In this document: piece by piece, positions 57,124 through 64,000 of the stretch
Layout of the letters: each line of letters begins with the position of its first letter
How positions within the stretch are numbered: position 1 is the first letter of the stretch
DNA from: Tieghemostelium lacteum
Taxonomy: Eukaryota > Evosea > Eumycetozoa > Dictyosteliales > Raperosteliaceae
Assembly: GCA_001606155.1 (NCBI GenBank)
Contig: LODT01000025.1
Span: 124,001 to 188,000, forward strand
DNA: 64,000 nt
Direction of reading: 5' to 3'
Notes under the pieces: generated by a model
The model's input: only the letters and a program-made list of their open reading frames with translations
Told to the model about the DNA's origin: nothing
Databases searched by the model: none
Program-made: the position numbers and the translations under genes

Positions 57124-60100
57124 ATGAACTCAAATAATTCAGAGACTATAAAGGAATTAAATAATATATTATTTAGATTTGCTCTGATTGATGGAGAGAG
57201 TTCTTATGAAAAGTTTTTAGATTCGTATTGTAGTGTAATTTTAGAGAAATTAAATCAACCAGATGAAGATATAAAGAAAAAGGTGTTAGAAGTACTCAGT
57301 CAGATTAATAAGAGATCATTGGTTATTAGTAATGTACAGTTCCCTGTTGACAAGTTACTGGAGCTCTATCATTTAGAGTCTACTGGAATGTTGACAAAGA
57401 ACTTTACCATCATCTATATTGAAAAAGGGTTTAAGACATTAAAGAGTGCTGATAGACAACAATTCCTCAATAGAATAGTACAGAATATACATAAGGTGCC
57501 TCTACCGCACCAGGATATATTCTGTCATATTGTGTTATCCATTTTGGTGTCCATGGGTGGTGGATATAACTATCCCAAATCTCAAGCAGATTTAGAAAAA
57601 CAGTTTCCTTGGAAACAGTCTGTAGAGGATTGTCAAGTACTTTTAGGTTTCTTTTTGGAATTTATGATGATTCCTCAGACTCAGATGCTAAAGACTGCAG
57701 AGGGTACTCTACAGATTCCTCAATGTCTAAGTCACCAAAGCCTACAAAGAGTCATGGGTAAAAATGCTGATAAATATGACTTTAAAGCTGTTTTAGAAAG
57801 GAAATTAGCTATAGTTGGGTTGTTGTCAAGTGGAGTGTTCCAAGATACTGATGTTCTAGTACACTATATCATTGGATCTGTTGATACCTACCAACAAGTT
57901 CAAGACCGTTCTGATGAATCTTTAAAAAGACTACCCAAGATAAACTATGAAAACACACAACTTATCGATAGATTATATCAATTGTTTATGGGTACTCCTG
58001 AGAATCAGACTTCAGTAGCACCAGAACAAAGAAAGAAACCAGCATCATCACAACTTAAAGAGAAGATATTTCATTACTTTTGTAAGAGTTTGTTAGCAGC
58101 TAATAAGTTTCCTTTGACATTACAAATCATCTTTGAAGGTGTATACGGTCATGAATCAACTATGAAACTCAAACAATCTGCCATGGCATTTGTTCAATGG
58201 GTCTTTAGACATGCCGCTCAAAATCACATTCAAGCAATGGGATCTATCATTCTAAGTGGTCTACTTAAACTTTTGAATGAATTAGAAGAATTTCAAGGTA
58301 AAGATGTAAATGAACTAAAGGCATTTACCTATACTTCCTTAGGTCTCTTATGTAAAAGATCCAATGATCTCTTTAGAAACGATCTCACACTCATAGACAG
58401 TCTCATGAAAAAAGTTTCAAAAGAAGAACCAGTAGTTTCAGCTGCAATCCAAGATTCTCTAACTATGATTCGTGAAGCATTTGTATCTTCAACACCTGAA
58501 ATATCATCATCCTTAATGACCATTCTTTTATCCTATATCTATGATGTCAGTATATTCATACACCTAATCCAATTTTAACTTCAAGATTATACTAATTTAT
58601 TTAAAATTTTGATATATAGAGAGATGATCAAATTAAAAAAGTTATAATTAAATGGTCACAACATTGTTTTGAATTTTGTAATGTAAAATCTAGATTTATA
58701 AGTTTGATTTTGTCTGGTGATACCAATCCTAATACTAGAGATGAAGCAAAGAGAGGTTTGGAACCTTATTTACATCAAGGTAATATGTTGATACCTGGTG
58801 ACTCTTTTAAACAGATGTATCCTGATTTTAATGATCTATTGAAATATCTAATTGATGAACGTGAAAAGTTACCAAATGTACAGAAAAAGATATCTATAAT
58901 TGGGTACTCTCCAATGGCTTATGATAACATGTTGATTCATTTAAGAGATTGTTTGAAGAAGACTGCTTTTCATAAGAAACTTACTGTGAAACAGTATCTC
59001 TTACAATTACCTTTGGAGACTGTCAAACAGTATAGGGACTTTATAATGTCGGGGTTGGAGAGTAAAGTAGGTGACGATATTCACTATGTATGTGCTATAT
59101 CATTGCTTCAGGTGTTAGGAGCATGTCCAGTTCTTTTAGACGATTTACAAGGTCGTTTGGTATTCTTTGAAAACCTGTTACGTTCAAGTGTTAAATTGGA
59201 ACTTAAAGAGATGTTTTGTAAGATTATTGCTTTGATTAGTTATCTATTAGATAGTGATAAGTTGGAGTTACTATGGTCGAATACATTCAAGAAACTTCAA
59301 GAGACAACAGATGTTTTGGAGATCTATGGTGGAATGTTTGAACTTGCTTTGGTTGTAACTAATTACCATAAACATTGTTTTGAAAATAGTGGAATGGATA
59401 GTAAAGTGAATTCAGTATTTCAAAAGAACTCTACATCCATTAATGACTATATTCAATTACTGATGAGTAAGTTCATTGATCATACTACACAGAGTGTGAA
59501 GGTTGGTGCTATTCAGTGTCTTGGTTTAATTGGGTGCTATCAAGAGTTGAATGTCTCCAAAGCTGAAGATAAAACAAGAGTGATAACTAAACTCTTGGAA
59601 TTTGTAAAAATTACAGGATCAGATAGAACAATTCCCGAAGCTGCTATTCAATCACTTGGGTACTTGAGTTTAGGTGATCCTTCTGATCAGGTCAAGAGTA
59701 AGATTATTGATTCGCTCTTTGAATTGATTAATAACAAGAATGAAGAACTACAGTTTACTATTGGTGATATACTGTGCATGATTGTAGGTGGTAGACAAAT
59801 GATTAGTCAATTGTCACCATTCTCTCCATTTTCTCAGGAGCAACAAACTGTAGAGAAAAATGAAGAAAAGGCATATAATATATTGTCAACACCTTCCCAA
59901 GAGGTTAAAGATAAAACCAATCCTGAGGATATTGAAAAACTAATTCAGAGAATATTGAAAAACTATTTTACAGACAGACAATCACCAGTTATAAGATGTT
60001 CAGCTGGTATATGGATGGTATGTCTATTAAAGAACTTTGGTAAACTTGTACAGAATCTGTTACCTGAGATTCAAAATGGTTTGATTTCATTGTTATCTGA

Positions 60101-62621
60101 TAACAATGAGATGACACAGGAGATTGCTTCTAAAGGTATTACACTGGTCTACGAGTCTAGTGAGAATAAGGAATTTAGAGAATTTCTTGTTAGTAATCTC
60201 AGTAAGACACTCTCTGGAAAACCAGCTCAGAAGGCACCTGGAAGTTCTGAACTCTTACCTGAAGGTGCAATCAATAAGACTGGTCAAGTAATGACATTTA
60301 AAGAGTTGAATAGTGTTGCTAATGATCTTGGTAAACCTGAGATGATTTATAAGTTAATGAACCTTTCAAGTCATCATCAGATTTGGAATTCTAAAAAGGG
60401 GGCATCCTTTGCTATTGTGTCGCTTGCTAGTCAGGCTAAAGAGGAGCTTGAACCTCTTTTACCATATTTAATTCCAAAGATATACAGGTTCCTCTATGAC
60501 CCAAGTCCAAAGATTTCTCAGAGTATGAAAAATATTATGAACTCTTTAGTTGGCACACAAAGCTCTCAAAAGGATATAATGGCAAAGTATTTCCAACCTA
60601 TCATCAAGGATGTACTTTCAGGACTTTCTAATAATAGTTGGAGAGTTAGAGAAGCATCTTGTGGTGCAATTCCAGATATTGTCTCCAATGCCTCTGTAGA
60701 TGATTTGTTACCTCATATGGAAGAGTTGTTTTATCTAAATTTCAGAACTCTCGATGATATAAAGGAATCCGTTAGAAAGGCATCGGAAATATCCATTAAA
60801 TCACTTGGTTCTATGAGTGCTAGACTTTGTGATCCTACCTATACTACAAAGAGTAAAGCTGAAAAAATTCTATCTATTCTATTACCATTTTTCCTAAAAG
60901 GAGGTATAGGTAATGACAGTAACGATGTTAAACAATTTAGTATTCAACAGTTGGTAAAAATCAGTAAATCTGCAAAAGATCTATTAGTTCCACATATTCC
61001 ACAAATGGTACAGGTACTCTTGGAATCATTGTCATCTTTGGAGCCTGCTGGTATAAACTATGCAAGTCAACATTCAGAATCATTAAATTTGACAAAGGAT
61101 CAAATTGAGAGTTTGAGAATTGAAATTTCAAAATCAACACCTCTCAATGATATTCTGGAACAATGTCAAAAGTATATAGATGACAGTAATATACAAGCTG
61201 TCTTGGCAAATATAATGAATTTACTTCAATTTGGTGTTGGTACTACTACTAGAGTTGGTACCTACAAGTTCCTTTCCAATCTATTTCAAGTCAAGAACTA
61301 TCCTATTGTAAAGAATCTCTCAGAACAACAGATGAGTAAATTAATATCTACTTTACTTCCATCTATAAAGGATCAAGCAACAGTTGCTAGAAACAATGCA
61401 ATTTCAAGTTTAAGTTTTCTGTTAAAAGCATCTCCTCAGAAACTTAGAAAACAAGTGATTCTAGATAAGATTATGACACTTGGTAACGATGTAACTGATC
61501 AAACTCAACTTGAACATGTACTTGAGATACAAGGTATTGTTTTTAGAGAACTCTATAAACATTCTTGTGAATTACAGTTCCTGAATAAGGACATCATCCC
61601 CTTCTTGTACTTTTACAAGAGTCATCCCAAAAAAGAAATATCGGATTTGTATAAAATAATTTGGGATGATAATTCCATAGGTTCAATTAAACTGTATTGT
61701 GATGAAGTTATACAATTGATAACTAAGCAATTGGGATCTAATTCATGGTCTACAAAAGAACAGGCAGCTCTTTGTCTATCTCATTTAACTGAGGATATAA
61801 AGTCAATGATTGACAATCACCTACCTGTGATACTGTCACTTCTAAGCCAAGGTCTAAAAGGTAGAACCTATCCAGGTAAAGATAGTCTACTTCAAAGTCT
61901 TGCTACTGTCGCCACAGTTTGTTCTCAAAAGATTCTTGAACATCCTTCTCAAGCTAGAGAATTGACATTGATCATGTTCCAAGAGTGTAAAAAGAATAAT
62001 TTGGATTACAAGAGAAAGGCAATTCCATCTCTAACCACTATGATTAAAGCTCTGAAACCTATTGATATCTATCAAGATATAAAAGAGGAGTTCTATCCAA
62101 CTATGTTCCCTTCTGAATCCGATTCCACAGATTCAATGAAAGTTGATGGTGAAGATCAAGATGAAGATCCAAAATCCAAACCACTTCGTCTGTTAATTAA
62201 AAACTCTCTATGGAGTCTAATTGGTGAGGCTTATGCTTCTTCAAGTAAAGACACAAAATTACAAAACTCTGATATACTAGATAGACTTCTATCACAATAT
62301 AGATCATGTGTTTGGAATGAACAAGTATCAATTCTACAATCAATTAAAGTCATCTTACAATCATGTTCTATTGATAAAATCACTCTAATCACTGATAAAT
62401 CACAAGAGCTCTTGTATTCATGTATGCAAGAGTCAATTGAACAATCCAAATACACTGTTGTTAAAAAAGCAGCTCTAGATTTAATTGAAGAACTTTTCCT
62501 CCTCCAACTAGTTTCCAAAGACACTTTAATATCAAAATTCAAAACCAATTTAGATATTCTTACCAAACTGGAACCAACTTTAAGTTTACAATCCGAAAAA
62601 ATTCTAAATCTTCTAAAATAA
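57124..62621 (+). CDS. ecm29: proteasome adaptor and scaffold ECM29
   Basis: Two exons, 57124-58545 and 58620-62621, giving 1807 aa, close to the family's usual length (about 1850). The intron starts GTCAGT and ends ATATAG, between codons. The N-terminus has the ECM29 signature: LNNILFRFALIDGESSYEK, then KKVLEVLSQINKR, PVDKLLELYH and KNFTIIYIEKGF. The rest is HEAT repeats (for example IQCLGLIGCYQE, AAIQSLGYLSLGD, WRVREASCGAIPDIV, AALCLSHLTEDIK). ECM29 binds both the 20S core and 19S cap of the 26S proteasome, and is linked to quality control and proteasome localisation. A short acidic insert (about residue 1635-1660) contains SESDSTDSMKVDGEDQDED. No disruption is visible, so the gene should be functional. 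Confidence 0.95.
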
Positions 62622-62705
62622 AATAATTATATACATATTGATATATATCTTAAATAATCGATATATAAATTTATTTAATATACATGTAAATAAGTTGGAA
62701 TTAAG

Positions 62706-63350
62706 TTACATAAACATATATAGTACACCCAGGAGTCCTAAAGATACAGAAGTGATTTTAGATCCAGATGACAGAGTTGAGTCTTCATCGATTAATTGTG
62801 GTGTTTCTGTAGGTGTTTCAGTTGGTGGTGGTGTGGTTTCATTGGGAGTTGGAGTTGGAGTTGGAGGAAGTGTTGGTACTGGTTTACAGGTTACAAAGGG
62901 AAATTCAATATTAGGTCCTGGAGTAGTTGGAGGTGGAGTAGTTGTATCAGTCCCATTTGAAGGTGGATTGGTAGCATTGGAAGGAATTGGAATTGGGGCT
63001 AGAACTTGGTCTCTATTGTATAGAACAAAATCTGAGAAGTTACCTACTGGAGTGATAATGTTGTATGTGTATGTAAAGGTATTAGAATTGAGACTTGCTG
63101 AACTTACATACACAACCACTACTGATGTATTGGAAAGTGATTTAATTGATAACTGATTTTTGTTGGGTGCTTGAAGGGTATATTCAATTTGAAACTTTAA
63201 TTCAAATTTACATTGATTAGTTTCATTTGCAGTTTTTATATTTGATTTAATTGTTATAGATTTTGCAAATGCTGTTGGTGTTTGACTATACACCAGATTA
63301 GTAAAACTTAAAATTACAATAAATAATAAAAGTACATTAAATGATTGCAT
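62706..63350 (-). CDS. secreted, probably GPI-anchored Thr/Pro-rich protein
   Basis: A single exon of 214 aa on the minus strand. It has a signal peptide (MQSFNVLLLFIVILSF), a beta-type domain of about 90 residues with a single Cys (NQCKFELKFQIEYTL, SNTSVVVVYVSSASL), a Pro/Thr-rich stalk with TPTP and TETP repeats (about 120-185), and a C-terminus of SSGS followed by a hydrophobic end (KITSVSLGLLGVLYMFM). The last feature fits a GPI attachment signal with Ser as the anchor site. The stalk would be heavily O-glycosylated. Such proteins are common on dictyostelid cell surfaces; I know no specific function for this one. Confidence 0.82.
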   Translation of the reverse strand: MQSFNVLLLFIVILSFTNLVYSQTPTAFAKSITIKSNIKTANETNQCKFELKFQIEYTLQAPNKNQLSIKSLSNTSVVVVYVSSASLNSNTFTYTYNIITPVGNFSDFVLYNRDQVLAPIPIPSNATNPPSNGTDTTTPPPTTPGPNIEFPFVTCKPVPTLPPTPTPTPNETTPPPTETPTETPQLIDEDSTLSSGSKITSVSLGLLGVLYMFM

Positions 63351-64000
63351 ATTGGGTATTTATATCTTATAATAATTAAATTATATTATTTGTAAATTAT
63401 TTAATATTTGAGTAGAATGAATTGAAATTGTTGAATATTTCTATCTTATTTATAGATTAGGTAAGATGTGAGACATTATTCAAAAGTCTTATTTTTAGAA
63501 GTACAGGAAAGAAATTGTTTTATAATAATTATTTTTAGGATAATAGAAACCAAATAGCTAAGCCCAATACCATTTTGAATTGTGTTCTTTTAATATTGGG
63601 GAAAGTTGCTATTTTGAGATGTGTTCATTTTACAATTTTTCATTTTAGTGAATTTAAGACAACAAAAAGTTTATCACCACTTGAATTTAGAGTGTTGATT
63701 GTGTGTTGAAACGTATTTAGATAAAAAAAAACCATTTCTAACATCAATTTATATAACTATGTATTTTTCCAAGACAAGATTTAAACCAGATTATTCTTAA
63801 ATTTGATTTACATAGTGTGAGACAAAGTATACTTACATAATTTATAATTTTGTAAATTTTCTTAGAGTACCTTACTACATTGTGGTATTCTCCTTTTACT
63901 ATTAATTGTTGTAACTTTTCTTGAATTGAAGTTTCAGTAACTTCTAATTTATCTTATATTTTTATTTGTAAGAATCCTTAATTGTGATTGACATGTAGAA
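63351..64000. other. right edge of window, possible minus-strand exon
   Basis: Mostly AT-rich. On the minus strand, about 63950-63837 reads as an open frame (LEVTETSIQEKLQQLIV, then GEYHNVVRYSKKIYKI) and ends at a good donor GTAAGTATAC (63836-63827). It may be an exon of a gene that starts beyond the window. Between 63560 and 63640 two short similar units (TTTTGAATTGTGTTC and TTTTGAGATGTGTTC) form an imperfect direct repeat. Confidence 0.35.

Noticed and set aside
62638-63156. Plus-strand Gly/Val-rich frame of 172 codons
   Set aside because: It is the antisense of the Thr/Pro-rich stalk of the secreted protein on the minus strand.

Overview
This window is nuclear DNA of a social amoeba (Dictyostelia). 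The evidence is very AT-rich spacers, short introns (about 50-100 bases) with GTAAGT/GTATGT donors and AT-rich bodies, CAA- and AAT-coded poly-Q and poly-N tracts, tight intergenic spacing, and a large block of genes of the dictyostelid LRR-IPT/TIG-EGF (ComC/Tgr-like) surface protein type. I do not assign the species.

Layout. 1-7.1 kb: the tail of an unidentified gene, two paralogous four-pass membrane proteins flanking an F-box/LRR-type gene, a helical-repeat protein, and a TFIIIC subunit (GTF3C6-like). 7.2-8.2 kb: AMPK beta subunit. 8.2-9.6 kb: long upstream region with GT/CA-rich boxes. 9.6-10.5 kb: a SPRY-fold protein. 11.8-14.8 kb: two near-identical secreted heparinase-I-like polysaccharide lyases, with decayed pieces of ComC-like genes in both orientations between them.

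15.2-41.4 kb is the main accessory region: seven tandem same-strand ComC-like genes, called A-G here. A, B, C and E are intact multi-exon genes (about 1000-1275 aa: signal peptide, leucine-rich repeats, Cys cap, IPT/TIG domains, EGF-like module, ComC-type beta domain, one membrane helix, short basic tail). D is a pseudogene. F and G are intron-free forms (785 and 798 aa) without the LRR half. An unrelated secreted protein lies between C and D on the other strand. Neighbouring pairs (A/B, D/E, F/G) are almost identical over stretches of their 3' halves but diverged in their 5' halves, which suggests gene conversion of the stalk and diversification of the outer domain, as expected for adhesion or self-recognition receptors.

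41.8-62.7 kb is a compact housekeeping block: GAPDH, an HDEL-tailed protein disulfide isomerase, methylmalonyl-CoA epimerase, mitochondrial citrate synthase, FAHD1, a secreted Cys-containing protein, a DCAF7/WDR68 WD40 protein, glycerophosphocholine acyltransferase (GPC1), a UBE3D-like E3 ligase, an ATAD5/Elg1 clamp unloader and the proteasome adaptor ECM29. A probable GPI-anchored Thr/Pro-rich protein closes the window. Exon boundaries were set by hand from GT/AG sites, reading frame and paralogue alignment. I saw no tRNA, rRNA, CRISPR array or intact transposon.
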